Assembly: GCA_030524135.1 (NCBI GenBank)
Contig: JAUNHA010000004.1
Coordinates: 1-64,000 of the forward strand
Length of the DNA stretch: 64,000 bases
Source of the DNA: Eubacteriales bacterium
GTDB lineage: Bacteria; Bacillota; Clostridia; Lachnospirales; Lachnospiraceae
Direction: 5' to 3'
The notes beneath the pieces are model-generated. The model was not told where the DNA came from. It worked only from the letters and a program-made list of their open reading frames with translations, and made no database searches. Position 1 is the first letter of the stretch. Every line of letters starts with the position of its first letter. Both the position numbers and the translations under genes were made by a program. Shown in pieces: positions 52,584 to 62,307 of this stretch.

Positions 52584-53972
52584 ATGAATCAGACACGTTT
52601 TTTAAAGTCGGTGGAGCATACCTTTACCGACAGAATTTTCCTGAAAAAAGCGCTTCTCATCGCGGTTCCGATCGCGCTGCAGAACATGCTCAACACGATC
52701 ACGAATCTGGTGGACACGCTGATGATCGGGCGGCTGGGATCGACCTCGATCGCCGCGGTCGGGCTTGCAAACAAATATTTCTTTGTATTCAGCCTGTTTG
52801 TCTTCGGAATCTGCTCCGGAAGCGGCATTCTCGCGGCGCAGTTCTGGGGCAGCGGAGATGTGAAAAATATCAGAAAGGTGCTGGGATTTGCGGCAGTGCT
52901 CGCGCTCTTAGGCGCGGCGGTCTTCTTCATTCCCGCCTTTCTGAATCCGAGACTGATCATGACGATCTTCACAAACAGTGAGGCTTCGATCGAGGTCGGC
53001 GCGCGCTACTTAAGGATCGCGTGCCTTACGTATCCGTTTATCGCGCTTTCAAACGTCATCGTCGCGATGATGCGTTCGATCAACCGCGTGAAGACGCCGG
53101 TCGTAACCTCGCTCTGCGCGATCGTGATCAATATTTTTCTGAACTACTGCCTGATCTTCGGAAAACTCGGCTTCCCGGAGCTTGGCGTCGCGGGTGCGGC
53201 GCTCGCAACGCTTACGGCGCGTATCGTGGAGCTCATCTGCCTTCTGGCTGTGATGTATCATAAGAAAAATCCGCTCCGCGCGCATCCGAAGGAGCTGCTC
53301 GGCTGGAAGACGGCATTTTTAAAGAGCTTCCTCCTGCACGCTTCGCCGGTCATCGCAAATGAGTTCATGTGGGGGCTCGGCACGACGCTCTACTCCGTGG
53401 CCTACGGACGCATGGGAGACGATGCGGTGGCGGCGATCACGATCGCGACCACGATCCAGGATATCGTCATCGTGCTCTGGGCAGGTCTTTCCGCGGCGAC
53501 GGCGGTCATTCTCGGAAACGAGCTCGGCGCGGGGCGTACGGAGCGGGCGGAGGACTATTCCGTCAAGTTCTTTACGCTGTCGTTCCTTCTGACCTTTGTT
53601 TCAATGGCGTTTATCTTCCTGATCCGCTGGCCGATCATCGGGATGTACAGCATCGAGCCGTCGGTGGCAGAGGACGTGTCGCGCTGTATTCTGGTATTCA
53701 TCGCTTATATGATCCCGAAGATGTATAACTACATCCTGATCGTGGGCGTGCTCCGTTCCGGCGGAGATACGAGGATGTGCCTCTTCCTCGATACCTCGGG
53801 CGTGTGGTTCCTGGGCGTGCCGCTCGCGTTTCTCGGCGCGCTGTACTGGAAGCTTCCGATCTATGCGGTCTACGCGCTGGTGCTTTCGGAGGAAATCTAC
53901 AAGATGACGCTCGGAACCATCCGTTACAGGCAGAAAAAGTGGCTGCGCAATATTGCGCTCGAAGTAAAATAG
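52584..53972 (+). CDS. MATE-family efflux transporter
   Basis: This 462-residue protein has twelve predicted helices. The N-terminal MATE features IAVPIALQNMLNTITNLVDTLMIGRLG and GSGILAAQFWGSGD are present, and the second half repeats the pattern (ATAVILGNELGAG). It probably exports cationic compounds using a Na+ or H+ gradient. The ATG at 52584 lies within 5 bp of a TATAAT, so the start or promoter may differ. Confidence 0.88.
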   Translation: MNQTRFLKSVEHTFTDRIFLKKALLIAVPIALQNMLNTITNLVDTLMIGRLGSTSIAAVGLANKYFFVFSLFVFGICSGSGILAAQFWGSGDVKNIRKVLGFAAVLALLGAAVFFIPAFLNPRLIMTIFTNSEASIEVGARYLRIACLTYPFIALSNVIVAMMRSINRVKTPVVTSLCAIVINIFLNYCLIFGKLGFPELGVAGAALATLTARIVELICLLAVMYHKKNPLRAHPKELLGWKTAFLKSFLLHASPVIANEFMWGLGTTLYSVAYGRMGDDAVAAITIATTIQDIVIVLWAGLSAATAVILGNELGAGRTERAEDYSVKFFTLSFLLTFVSMAFIFLIRWPIIGMYSIEPSVAEDVSRCILVFIAYMIPKMYNYILIVGVLRSGGDTRMCLFLDTSGVWFLGVPLAFLGALYWKLPIYAVYALVLSEEIYKMTLGTIRYRQKKWLRNIALEVK

Positions 53973-54009
53973 TGTTATGATTTTGTATTATTTATTATAG
54001 GAGAGAGTT

Positions 54010-54741
54010 ATGTCAGGACATTCAAAGTTTGCGAATATTCGTGCAAAGAAAGAGAAAAATGACGCGGCGAAGGGAAAGGCGTATACTGTTATCGGCCGTG
54101 AGATCGCGATTGCCGTAAAAGAGGGCGGTCCTGATCCGAACAATAACTTCAAGCTGAAGTTCGTCATTCAGAAGGCTAAGGCTGCGAACATGCCGAATGA
54201 TACGATCGAGCGCGGCATCAAGAAGGCTGCAGGCGGAAACGACGGCGTCGAGTACCAGAAGCTCACTTACGAAGGCTATGGTCCGAACGGCGTTGCAATC
54301 ATCGTGGATACGCTTACGGACAACAAGAACCGCACCGCGGCAAATGTGAAGAGCGCGTTTACAAAGGGTCAGGGCTCGATCGGAACCCCGGGCTCCGTAT
54401 CCTTTATGTTTGATAAAAAAGGACAGCTCATCATTGACAAGGAAGAATGCGGCATGGATGCCGACGCGCTGATGGAGCTCGTGCTCGAGGCAGGCGCTGA
54501 GGATCTGAAGGAAGAGGAGGACAGCTTTGAGATTCTGACGGATCCGGCTGACTTCGAGGCAGTGCGCGAGGCGCTTGATAACGCGGGCGTTTCGCTCGCG
54601 TCCGCAGAGGTTGCGATGATTCCGCAGAACACCGTTTCCGTAACGGACGAGCAGGCGGTAAAGAGCTTAAGAAGAACGCTCGACCTTCTCGATGAGGATG
54701 ACGACGTGCAGCAGTACTGGACGAACTGGGAGGAGGAGTAA
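54010..54741 (+). CDS. yebC: YebC/PmpR-family regulator/translation factor
   Basis: This 243-residue protein starts MSGHSKFANIRAKKEKNDAAKGK, the classic YebC N-terminus, with ANVKSAFTKGQGSIGTPGSVSFMF in the middle and a C-terminal PmpR domain. Members bind DNA or, as shown for some, help translation through proline stretches. GGAGAGAG precedes the ATG. Confidence 0.93.
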   Translation: MSGHSKFANIRAKKEKNDAAKGKAYTVIGREIAIAVKEGGPDPNNNFKLKFVIQKAKAANMPNDTIERGIKKAAGGNDGVEYQKLTYEGYGPNGVAIIVDTLTDNKNRTAANVKSAFTKGQGSIGTPGSVSFMFDKKGQLIIDKEECGMDADALMELVLEAGAEDLKEEEDSFEILTDPADFEAVREALDNAGVSLASAEVAMIPQNTVSVTDEQAVKSLRRTLDLLDEDDDVQQYWTNWEEE

Positions 54742-54758
54742 TCCGCCTCAAAAGAGCC

Positions 54759-54787
54759 TTGTCATTTCCCGGCTTGTATGATAAAAT
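54759..54787 (+). promoter_or_regulatory. Promoter of the pyrimidine cluster
   Basis: TTGTCA (54759-54764), a 17 bp spacer and TAAAAT (54782-54787). Confidence 0.6.
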
Positions 54788-54829
54788 ATGGCAGGTTTTG
54801 AAACTGCTTGCAATCAAAAAGCATAGGGA

Positions 54830-54850
54830 ATATTCCGGAAGCCGGAATAT
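54830..54850 (+). other. Hairpin in the pyrC leader
   Basis: ATATTCCGG (54830-54838) and CCGGAATAT (54842-54850) form a perfect 9 bp stem just before the ribosome site. There is no T-run, so it is not a terminator. A PyrR attenuator is not evident. Confidence 0.5.
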
Positions 54851-54870
54851 CGGAATGGAGAGGTGACGCT

Positions 54871-56184
54871 GTGAGAACACTTTTAACGGGTGCTGAAGTT
54901 TATACCTGTGACGGGCTCGTGAAGCAGGATATTTCCATTTGTGACGGCAGAATCCAGTTCGGAGCGCAGGATATGCGTTATGACCGGACGGAAAATTTAA
55001 CAGATTGCGTAATCGTTCCCGGTTTCGCAGATGTACACGTACATCTGCGTGAACCGGGTTTTTCTTATAAGGAAACGATACGCACAGGCTCCATGGCGGC
55101 GGCAAGAGGCGGTTATTCCATCGTCTGCGCCATGCCGAACCTGAAGCCTGCGCCGTCAAGCATGGAAAGTCTTAGGGAAGAGCTCGACATCATCGCGCGG
55201 GACGCGTGCGTGCATGTCTATCCGTACGGGTGCATTACAAGGACGCAGACCGGCAGGGGCGAGCTTGCCGATCTGGAGGCGATCGCGCCGTATGTCGTGG
55301 CTTTTTCCGACGACGGAAAGGGCGTGCAGGAGGAAGCGTCGATGCGGAGCGCCATGCTCCGTGCAAAGGCGCTGAACGTTCCGGTCGTAGCGCACTGTGA
55401 GGACGAGGCGGAGCTTGTGCCGGGCGGCTGCATCCATGACGGACAGTACGCAAGGGAGCACGGGCATATCGGCATCAATTCCGCAAGCGAATGGAAGCAG
55501 GCGGAGCGCGATATCCGGCTCTCTGAGGAGACGGGCTGCCAGTATCATATCTGCCACGTTTCGACAAAGGAGACGGTGGAGCTCGTAAGGCAGGCGAAAA
55601 AGCGCGGCGTGCGCGTGACCTGCGAGACGGGACCGCATTATCTCATCTATACGGATATGGATCTTCAGGAGAGCGGATCCTGGAAGATGAACCCGCCGAT
55701 CAGAAGCGCGGAGGATCGGGCGGCGCTGCTCGAGGGCATCAACGACGGCACGATCGACTGCATCATCACGGACCACGCGCCGCACAGCGCGGAGGAAAAG
55801 GCGAAGGGCCTCGACAACTCTGCGTTCGGCATCGTGGGACTTGAGACGGCATTTCCGACGGTCTATACCTATCTCGTAAAGACCGGAAAGATGAGTTTTC
55901 AGCGCATGATCGAGTGCATGTGCATCAATCCGAGGCGCATCTTCCGTCTGCCGGGCGCGATCAGCACGGGGACGAAGCTTCGCGAGGCAGGCATCGTCTA
56001 TCATGACGGCCTCATCGAGGGTGCTTCCGCGGATCTCTGCGTCCTCGATCTTAAAAAACAGTACCGCATTGACAGCAGCACCTTCTGTTCCATGGGAAAG
56101 AGCACGCTCTTTGACGGGGCGGAGGTCTTTGGAGAGGTGCGGGCAAACTACATCGGCGGAAACATCGTCTATCCGTTTGCATGA
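54871..56184 (+). CDS. pyrC: Dihydroorotase
   Basis: This 437-residue class I amidohydrolase has the Zn motif PGFADVHVHLREPGF near residue 50, a His-metal site in CHVSTKET and the catalytic Asp in CIITDHAPHS. It forms dihydroorotate. The start is GTG at 54871, with GGAGAGG upstream; the longer frame lacks support. Confidence 0.93.
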   Translation: MRTLLTGAEVYTCDGLVKQDISICDGRIQFGAQDMRYDRTENLTDCVIVPGFADVHVHLREPGFSYKETIRTGSMAAARGGYSIVCAMPNLKPAPSSMESLREELDIIARDACVHVYPYGCITRTQTGRGELADLEAIAPYVVAFSDDGKGVQEEASMRSAMLRAKALNVPVVAHCEDEAELVPGGCIHDGQYAREHGHIGINSASEWKQAERDIRLSEETGCQYHICHVSTKETVELVRQAKKRGVRVTCETGPHYLIYTDMDLQESGSWKMNPPIRSAEDRAALLEGINDGTIDCIITDHAPHSAEEKAKGLDNSAFGIVGLETAFPTVYTYLVKTGKMSFQRMIECMCINPRRIFRLPGAISTGTKLREAGIVYHDGLIEGASADLCVLDLKKQYRIDSSTFCSMGKSTLFDGAEVFGEVRANYIGGNIVYPFA

Positions 56185-56242
56185 TGACGAAATATCCGAA
56201 TATCAGAATATCATTCAGAATGACCATAGGGAGGTAAGCAAA

Positions 56243-56884
56243 ATGAAGGAAGACATTGCAAGGGGATTGTTATCAATTAAGGCGGTATTTCTCCGTCCGA
56301 AGGAGCCGTTTACCTGGGCGAGCGGCATCAAGAGCCCGATCTACTGCGATAACCGTCTGATCCTCACGGCGCCGGAGGTAAGAACGCTTGTGGAGAGCCA
56401 GATCGCGGAGACCATTAAAAGAGAGTATCCGGACTGTGAGGTGCTGATGGGAACCTCTACCGCGGGCATCGCGCACGCGGCGATCGCGGCGCAGATGATG
56501 GACCTTCCGATGGGCTATGTCAGAAGCTCCGCAAAGGATCACGGCCGTACGAACCAGATCGAGGGCAGACTTGAAAAGGGCCAGAAGGTCGTAGTTGTGG
56601 AGGATCTGATCTCTACCGCAGGCTCCGTGCTCGAGGTGGTAAATGTGCTGCGTGAGGCGGGCGCCGAGGTGCTCGGCATCGTGAGCATCTTCACCTACGG
56701 CATGGAAAAGGGAAAGAAGCGCATGCAGGAGGCGGATGTGCGAAACGTAAGCCTCTGCGACCTCGACACGCTCGTGGAGATCGCCGCGGCTGAGGGCTAT
56801 ATTAAGGAAGAGGATAAGGCGAGACTGCTTAAATTCCGCGACAATCCGTCCGACGAAAGCTGGATGCAGGGCGCAAACGCGTGA
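56243..56884 (+). CDS. pyrE: Orotate phosphoribosyltransferase
   Basis: This 213-residue enzyme has the PRPP-binding loop [18 protein letters not shown] near residue 120 and the catalytic loop [11 protein letters not shown]. Its frame runs far into pyrC in the upstream direction, but the ATG at 56243 follows GGGAGG and gives the family length. Confidence 0.94.
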   Translation: MKEDIARGLLSIKAVFLRPKEPFTWASGIKSPIYCDNRLILTAPEVRTLVESQIAETIKREYPDCEVLMGTSTAGIAHAAIAAQMMDLPMGYVRSSAKDHGRTNQIEGRLEKGQKVVVVEDLISTAGSVLEVVNVLREAGAEVLGIVSIFTYGMEKGKKRMQEADVRNVSLCDLDTLVEIAAAEGYIKEEDKARLLKFRDNPSDESWMQGANA

Positions 56885-56912
56885 TCGGAAAACCGGAGAG
56901 AGGAAGAACAGT

Positions 56913-57839
56913 ATGCAGGAAAACAGACATTTGATCAGTATTCTCGATCTCAGCGAGGCAGAGATCGAGGCGCTTTTGAACAAGGCGGACGACATCGACG
57001 CGCATCCGGAAAAATATGAGGAGAGCTGCCGGCATAAGCAGCTTGCGACGCTCTTTTTCGAGCCCTCCACGAGGACGCGCCTGAGCTTCGAATCCGCGAT
57101 GCTCTCATTAGGAGGCTCCGTGCTCGGATTTTCATCCGCGAACTCGAGCTCCGCTTCAAAGGGCGAGAGTGTTTCCGATACGGTACAGGTCGTAGGCAAC
57201 TACGCGGATATTATCGCGATGCGCCACCCGAAGGAGGGCGCGCCCATGGTGGCGGCGATGCACAGCCCGGTGCCGATCATAAACGCGGGCGACGGCGGAC
57301 ATTTCCATCCGACCCAGACGCTTACGGATCTGCTTACGATCCGCAGAAAAAAAGGACGCCTTGACAACATGACGATCGGCCTGTGCGGCGACCTGAAATT
57401 CGGCCGTACGGTACACAGCCTGATCGAGGCGACGCTGCGCTATGAGGGCATCCACTATGTGCTCATAAGCCCGGAGGAGCTGAAGGTTCCGGAGTACATC
57501 ATCGACAGCCTGAAGGAGGCAAACGCATCCTTTGAGGAGGTCAGCGACCTCGAGGAGGCGATGCCGAAGCTCGACATCCTGTATATGACGCGTATCCAGA
57601 AGGAGCGTTTCTTTAATGAAGAGGACTACCTGCGCTTAAAGGACACCTATATCCTGACGCCGGAAAAGCTTGCGGACGCAAAGGAGGATCTTGCGATCCT
57701 GCACCCGCTTCCGCGTGTCAACGAGATCTCCGTCCGCGTGGACGAGGATAAGAGGGCCTGCTATTTCTATCAGACGCTCTGCGGCAAGCAAATCAGGATG
57801 GCGCTGATCCTGTTCCTTCTCGGAATAGAGACGGCATAA
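56913..57839 (+). CDS. pyrB: Aspartate carbamoyltransferase catalytic chain
   Basis: This 308-residue enzyme carries the carbamoyl-phosphate site [16 protein letters not shown] near residue 50, [10 protein letters not shown] and HPLPRVNEI. It forms carbamoyl-aspartate. The regulatory chain gene follows by 14 bp, so this is the allosteric enteric-type complex. Confidence 0.96.
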   Translation: MQENRHLISILDLSEAEIEALLNKADDIDAHPEKYEESCRHKQLATLFFEPSTRTRLSFESAMLSLGGSVLGFSSANSSSASKGESVSDTVQVVGNYADIIAMRHPKEGAPMVAAMHSPVPIINAGDGGHFHPTQTLTDLLTIRRKKGRLDNMTIGLCGDLKFGRTVHSLIEATLRYEGIHYVLISPEELKVPEYIIDSLKEANASFEEVSDLEEAMPKLDILYMTRIQKERFFNEEDYLRLKDTYILTPEKLADAKEDLAILHPLPRVNEISVRVDEDKRACYFYQTLCGKQIRMALILFLLGIETA

Positions 57840-57853
57840 GGACGGAGGAAAAA

Positions 57854-58279
57854 ATGATGAATATTGACGGAGTAAGCACGGGAATCGTGCTCGACCATAT
57901 CCAGGCGGGAAAGTCCATGCAGATCTACGAATACCTGGGACTTGACAAGCTCGAGAGCTGCGTGGCGGTCATCCAGAACGTGCGGAGCGCAAAGTACGGC
58001 AAAAAGGACATCATCAAGATCGATGAGCTGATCGATTTAAATCTCGACGTGCTCGGCTACTTTGACTCGAATATCACGGTCAATTACATTCAGGACGGGA
58101 AGCTCCTGAAAAAGCAGCACCTTGCGCTGCCTGACCGGCTCACGGACGTGATCAGGTGCAAAAATCCGCGCTGCATCACGAGCTGCGAACAGGAGATCCC
58201 GCATATCTTCGCACTCGCGGACAGGGCGAAAAAGACCTACCGCTGCATCTACTGCGATGCGCTGGTAAAGGTAAAATAA
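57854..58279 (+). CDS. pyrI: Aspartate carbamoyltransferase regulatory chain
   Basis: This 141-residue protein has the nucleotide-binding domain in the first 95 residues and a C-terminal zinc site with CKNPRCI and CIYC. It binds CTP/ATP and contacts PyrB. pyrK, pyrD and pyrF are not in this cluster. Confidence 0.94.
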   Translation: MMNIDGVSTGIVLDHIQAGKSMQIYEYLGLDKLESCVAVIQNVRSAKYGKKDIIKIDELIDLNLDVLGYFDSNITVNYIQDGKLLKKQHLALPDRLTDVIRCKNPRCITSCEQEIPHIFALADRAKKTYRCIYCDALVKVK

Positions 58280-58358
58280 TAAGAAAAAACAACAGAAGCT
58301 TGAGATGGAGATTGACGCTGTCAGTCTCCATCCTTGTTCTGACGGAGGAAGAGACCGG

Positions 58359-59489
58359 ATGAATAAAAAAGACCAGGCGGAGTTAAAAAAACAGTTTAAC
58401 CGCAAAAACAAATGCATCTCCCGCATCTGCGGATGCTATTTTGACATAGACGGAAACAAGCGTCTTACCTACGGAAGTTCGTTTCTGAACATTCCGGAGG
58501 AGGAAGACATCAAATATATGAAGATCCTGAGCACGGTCATCGGCGGGCGGCTCGGAAAGCTTCTGCACAACTGCGCTTACGATACGCGCGAGGAGATGCA
58601 CGGCGACATGCACAGGCTGCTCACGGGGCTGCGCGACTCGGAGCTAAAGGACGAGGGGCTTCTGGAGGTATTTTACGACCGGATGATCGAAAAGCTGCCG
58701 AAGGAGGGAAATTACCTGATTCTGCTCGCATACGGCATGTACGACGTACCGAAGAAGGGGGACGACGGCTTCCTGCAGAGAGACGAGTCGGAGAGCGTGT
58801 ACACCTATCTCGTGTGCGCGGTATGCCCCGTCAATCTCTCGGACGGCGCGCTCAGCTACAATGAGGAGAGCAATGCGATCGAGAGCCGGTTCCGCGACTG
58901 GGTCGTGGAGATGCCGGAGCGCGGCTTCCTGTTCCCGGCCTTTACGGACAGGGCGCCGGACATCCACACGCTCATGTACTATGCGAAAAAGGGAGAGAAG
59001 CTTACGGACAGCTTTCTCACGGAGACCTTTGGCCTTGAGACGCCCGCGCCTGACAAGGAGGAGCGGGAGAACTTCCAGCAGCTTGTGACCGGCGTATCCC
59101 GGGAAGAGGGAATGAGCATCGACGTGGCAAACGCGATTCAGAACGAGCTCGCCCTTGCCATCGAGGCGCACAAGGACGACGCGGCGCCGTTTGAGCTCGA
59201 CAAGCACGAGGTGAAAAATGTGCTCGAGCGAAGCGGCGTGGATGTCTCCGCCTGCAGCGAATTTGACGAGCTCTACCGGGACTGCTGCAAGGACCGGCCG
59301 CTCACGGCGGAAAACATCACCTCCGGAAAGAAGCTCGACATCCGGATCCGGGATATCCGCGTGTCCGTACCGCGCGAATCGGCAGACTACATCGAGACGA
59401 GGATCATCGACGGAAAGAAATGCCTCGTCATCACGGCGGATGAGGATATGGAGGTAAACGGTGTGCCGGTGGAGATCCGCGAGGAGTAA
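58359..59489 (+). CDS. DUF4317 protein of unknown function
   Basis: This 376-residue soluble protein matches DUF4317, found widely in Clostridia. It has KNKCISRICGCYFDIDGNK near the start, a middle region YLILLAYGMYDVPKK, and no recognisable catalytic motif. It contains several cysteines (CISRICGC) that could bind metal. GGAGGAAGAG precedes the ATG at 58359. It may follow pyrI on the same transcript. Confidence 0.8.
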   Translation: MNKKDQAELKKQFNRKNKCISRICGCYFDIDGNKRLTYGSSFLNIPEEEDIKYMKILSTVIGGRLGKLLHNCAYDTREEMHGDMHRLLTGLRDSELKDEGLLEVFYDRMIEKLPKEGNYLILLAYGMYDVPKKGDDGFLQRDESESVYTYLVCAVCPVNLSDGALSYNEESNAIESRFRDWVVEMPERGFLFPAFTDRAPDIHTLMYYAKKGEKLTDSFLTETFGLETPAPDKEERENFQQLVTGVSREEGMSIDVANAIQNELALAIEAHKDDAAPFELDKHEVKNVLERSGVDVSACSEFDELYRDCCKDRPLTAENITSGKKLDIRIRDIRVSVPRESADYIETRIIDGKKCLVITADEDMEVNGVPVEIREE

Positions 59490-59510
59490 GCTGCCGGGGA
59501 CCGGTACAGA

Positions 59511-59539
59511 TTGACGAGGCTCCCGGTATCGTATATAAT
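59511..59539 (+). promoter_or_regulatory. Promoter of the NCS2 permease
   Basis: TTGACG (59511-59516), a 17 bp spacer and TATAAT (59534-59539). No purine riboswitch or T-box is visible in the 45-nt leader. Confidence 0.75.
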
Positions 59540-59587
59540 GAAACGCGTGTTTTAGTTGATCTGCCGAAAGGCACATAGGAGGGGAAA

Positions 59588-60946
59588 ATGGAAAAACTTT
59601 TTAAACTCAAGGCGAACGGCACCGATGTTCGCACGGAGGTGATCGCGGGCATTACGACCTTCATGACGATGGCGTATATCCTGGCGGTAAACCCGAACAT
59701 CCTCGGGGCGTCCGGCATGGACACCGGGGCGATCTTCACTGCGACGGCGCTTGCGTCCGCAGTTGCATCATTCCTGATGGCGGGACTGGCAAATCTGCCG
59801 TTCGTGCTGTCCGCGGGAATGGGACTTAACGCATACTTTGCCTATACGGTCTGCGGCGTCATGGGCTACAGCTGGCATGTAGCGCTCGCGGCGGTATTTG
59901 TGGAAGGCATCGTATTCATCCTGCTTTCACTGACGAACGTGCGTGAGGCGATCTTCAACGCAATCCCGTCCACGCTTAAGCTGGCAGTATCCGTAGGTAT
60001 CGGATTCTTCATCGCATTTATCGGTCTGCAGAACGCGCATGTTGTCGTAGACAGCTCCACGCTTGTCGGACTTTACTCGTTCTCCGCATCCGTTGAGGCG
60101 GGAACCTTCCATTCTGAGGGCATTACGGTCCTGCTCGCGCTGATCGGCATTCTGATCACGGCGATCCTCGTGATCCGCGGCGTAAAGGGCAATATCCTGA
60201 TCGGTATCTTCATCACCTGGATTCTCGGCATTCTCTGCCAGCTGACCGGTCTGTATCAGCCGAATCCGGAAGCGGGCTTCTACAGCCTGATCCCGTCAGG
60301 GCTCATCTCCCTGCCGTCAAGCCTCGCGCCGACCTTCATGCAGATGTCCTTCTCGGGAATTCGCCTCATCGACTTTGTTGTCGTAATGTTCGCATTCCTG
60401 TTTGTAGATATGTTCGACACGCTCGGCACCCTGATCGGCTGCGCGTCCAAGGCAGATATGCTTGACAAGGACGGAAAGCTGCCGGGCATCCGCGGCGCAC
60501 TGCTTGCAGACGCGGTCGGAACCTCGCTCGGCGCGGTACTCGGAACCTCCACGATCACGACCTTCGTAGAGTCCTCCTCAGGTATCGCTGAGGGCGGAAG
60601 AACGGGACTTACCTCAGTCGTTGCAGGCGGACTGTTCCTGCTCGCGCTGTTCTTCTCACCGATCTTCCTGACGATCCCGTCCTTCGCGACGGCACCGGCG
60701 CTTGTCATCGTAGGCTTCCTCATGATGCAGCAGGTGACAAAGATCGACTTCCAGGATCTTCCGCAGGCGATCCCGGCATTTATCGCGATCTTTGCGATGC
60801 CGTTCCTGTATTCGATCTCAGAGGGCATTTCCTTCGGCGTTATTTCCTACGTTGTGATCAACGTGGCATGCGGCAAGGCAAAGCGCATCACGCCGCTCAT
60901 GTACGTGCTGGCAGTGCTCTTTGTACTGAAGTACGTGCTGCTGTAA
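59588..60946 (+). CDS. NCS2-family nucleobase permease (AzgA/PbuG type)
   Basis: This 452-residue protein has fourteen likely helices. AzgA-type signatures are TTFMTMAYILAVNPNI near residue 20, GMGLNAYFAYTV near 80 and VDMFDTLGTLIGCASKADM near 285. It probably imports adenine, guanine or hypoxanthine. Uracil would be less likely, even though the gene lies near pyr genes. Confidence 0.88.
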   Translation: MEKLFKLKANGTDVRTEVIAGITTFMTMAYILAVNPNILGASGMDTGAIFTATALASAVASFLMAGLANLPFVLSAGMGLNAYFAYTVCGVMGYSWHVALAAVFVEGIVFILLSLTNVREAIFNAIPSTLKLAVSVGIGFFIAFIGLQNAHVVVDSSTLVGLYSFSASVEAGTFHSEGITVLLALIGILITAILVIRGVKGNILIGIFITWILGILCQLTGLYQPNPEAGFYSLIPSGLISLPSSLAPTFMQMSFSGIRLIDFVVVMFAFLFVDMFDTLGTLIGCASKADMLDKDGKLPGIRGALLADAVGTSLGAVLGTSTITTFVESSSGIAEGGRTGLTSVVAGGLFLLALFFSPIFLTIPSFATAPALVIVGFLMMQQVTKIDFQDLPQAIPAFIAIFAMPFLYSISEGISFGVISYVVINVACGKAKRITPLMYVLAVLFVLKYVLL

Positions 60947-61010
60947 GGGAAAGCGGCAGAACAGAAGCGTACAGAAAGCTGAATATTGATTATCCGGAAG
61001 TATCATTTAA

Positions 61011-61045
61011 AATCCCGCGGGGTCTGCGCCCGGCGGGATTTTTTT
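61011..61045 (+). terminator. Terminator between the permease and the Fic gene
   Basis: AATCCCGC (61011-61018) pairs with GCGGGATT (61033-61040), then TTTTT. It is AT-flanked on both sides and might also work for the leftward Fic gene, which ends at 61079. Confidence 0.72.
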
Positions 61046-61078
61046 GTGAGGACTTTAATGGATTGGGGTGGATTCTGC

Positions 61079-62023
61079 TTATTGGTGAAGCTTCTTCCAG
61101 CAGAGCTCTTTCAGAAAGCTGGTTATTACGGAGCTGTCTTCACCCTCGTAGTATCTTATTAGCAGGTGTTTAAATTCCGGAACCTCTTTTTCGGGAATAA
61201 CAAGAAAACCGCCGCCGTGCGAGATCAGGAAGTGATTTGCAAATATAACAGAGGCGCGTTTGTTGCCATCCAGAAAAATCTGTGTTTTCATGCAGTAAAG
61301 ACAAAGCTCGATGGCAATGTCGATGGCAGTGTTTTTCTTTTCTGTGATCGCTTGAATATGATCTTTTACATCCATTTCATACGGAAGCGGCGGGATGTAG
61401 GAAGTTCCCCCAATCGTTACGGGAACACCGCGCAGCCGCCCGCCGTCTGCAAAGAAACCTTCATTCACAAGTTTCGCAATGTGGCAGAGCATATAGTAAT
61501 CGGAGGGACTTGCAGCAACATCCCTGTCGAGAATGAATTCCCATGCATGCTTGAGGTTTAATATCTTTTGTACATCGCCTGCCGTCATACCTGATACTTT
61601 TCCGTTTTCAATGATCTCTTCGGTCTGCGGAAAAGAGGTTGCCACACCCTCAAGAACAGCCTGATCGTAGATGTTCATTTTCATATTTGCACGTGCAAAT
61701 GCAATGTTAGAAACAATATCATCCGGGAGATCATGTTCTGAATATCCAGCGGCGGCAAGTTCTTTTTCAATGCGGCGCATGGCGCTTCGTATTTCACGAA
61801 TTTCCCTGGCATTACGCAAAAGGAGATTATAGAGCTCTTCTGAATAGACACCGACATAGGTTGAGGTCAGCTTTCCGGCAGTCCGTTTTCTGATATAGAG
61901 ATATTTTCCATCGCCCCGGTCTTTGATTTCCGGTGTACCGTCGTATGGCATCAGATTTAGCCGTGCCTGCAGGTCGGCGCGGCGTCTGAGCAATTCTTGT
62001 ATTTGACTTAAAGAAACAGACAT
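61079..62023 (-). CDS. Fic-family protein with altered catalytic motif
   Basis: This 314-residue protein has an N-terminal region like DUF6788-type proteins (about 1-95, PEIKDRGDGKYLYIRKR and SAMRRIEKELAAAGY). A Fic domain follows, with FPQTEEIIENG near 135, and at 248-256 QIFLDGNKR where the family has H-P-F-x-(D/E)-G-N-(G/K)-R. The catalytic His is Gln248, while Phe, Asp, Gly, Asn, Lys and Arg are kept. AMPylation may be lost or changed. The gene is alone, leftward, with no antitoxin beside it. GAGGTG precedes the ATG at 62023. Confidence 0.82.
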   Translation of the reverse strand: MSVSLSQIQELLRRRADLQARLNLMPYDGTPEIKDRGDGKYLYIRKRTAGKLTSTYVGVYSEELYNLLLRNAREIREIRSAMRRIEKELAAAGYSEHDLPDDIVSNIAFARANMKMNIYDQAVLEGVATSFPQTEEIIENGKVSGMTAGDVQKILNLKHAWEFILDRDVAASPSDYYMLCHIAKLVNEGFFADGGRLRGVPVTIGGTSYIPPLPYEMDVKDHIQAITEKKNTAIDIAIELCLYCMKTQIFLDGNKRASVIFANHFLISHGGGFLVIPEKEVPEFKHLLIRYYEGEDSSVITSFLKELCWKKLHQ

Positions 62024-62037
62024 AAATCACCTCATAA

Positions 62038-62090
62038 AATTGGGGAACTTTTTTGCGTATAATCATAGTGAAAAGTTCCCCAATTGTCAA
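62038..62090 (-). promoter_or_regulatory. Operator-flanked promoter of the Fic gene
   Basis: On the minus strand, TTGACA (62090-62085), a 17 bp spacer and TATGAT (62067-62062) form a near-consensus promoter. A perfect 15 bp inverted repeat has arms at 62038-62052 (AATTGGGGAACTTTT) and 62071-62085. One arm lies in the spacer, the other just downstream of the -10. Confidence 0.78.
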
Positions 62091-62278
62091 GGACTGCGAA
62101 ACACAGTGAGTTTATCGATGAGGATACAGGAAAATTCAGTCGGTGTTATATCTGGTAGAAAATTATTAAAAAAACACATGCTGGGGAGCCGATCAGATTG
62201 AAAGTATCCATGAAATTGTGTTTACATGCGAATCGTGTACAAAATATGTCTTTTTTACGATAATTCTCAGGCTTCTCG
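62091..62278. other. Intergenic stretch with no recognisable gene
   Basis: Between the Fic promoter and the cpsB promoter I see no convincing coding region or RNA. The sequence is AT-richer than its surroundings. Short frames exist without ribosome sites or family resemblance; it may be a remnant. Confidence 0.5.
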
Positions 62279-62307
62279 TTGACAGAACTGAAATATTAAG
62301 GTATAAA
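62279..62307 (+). promoter_or_regulatory. Promoter of the capsule/EPS locus
   Basis: TTGACA (62279-62284), a 17 bp spacer and TATAAA (62302-62307). The 75-nt leader holds a small ATATGC/GCATAT stem. GGGAGG lies 12-13 nt from the cpsB ATG, a long spacing. Confidence 0.7.
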
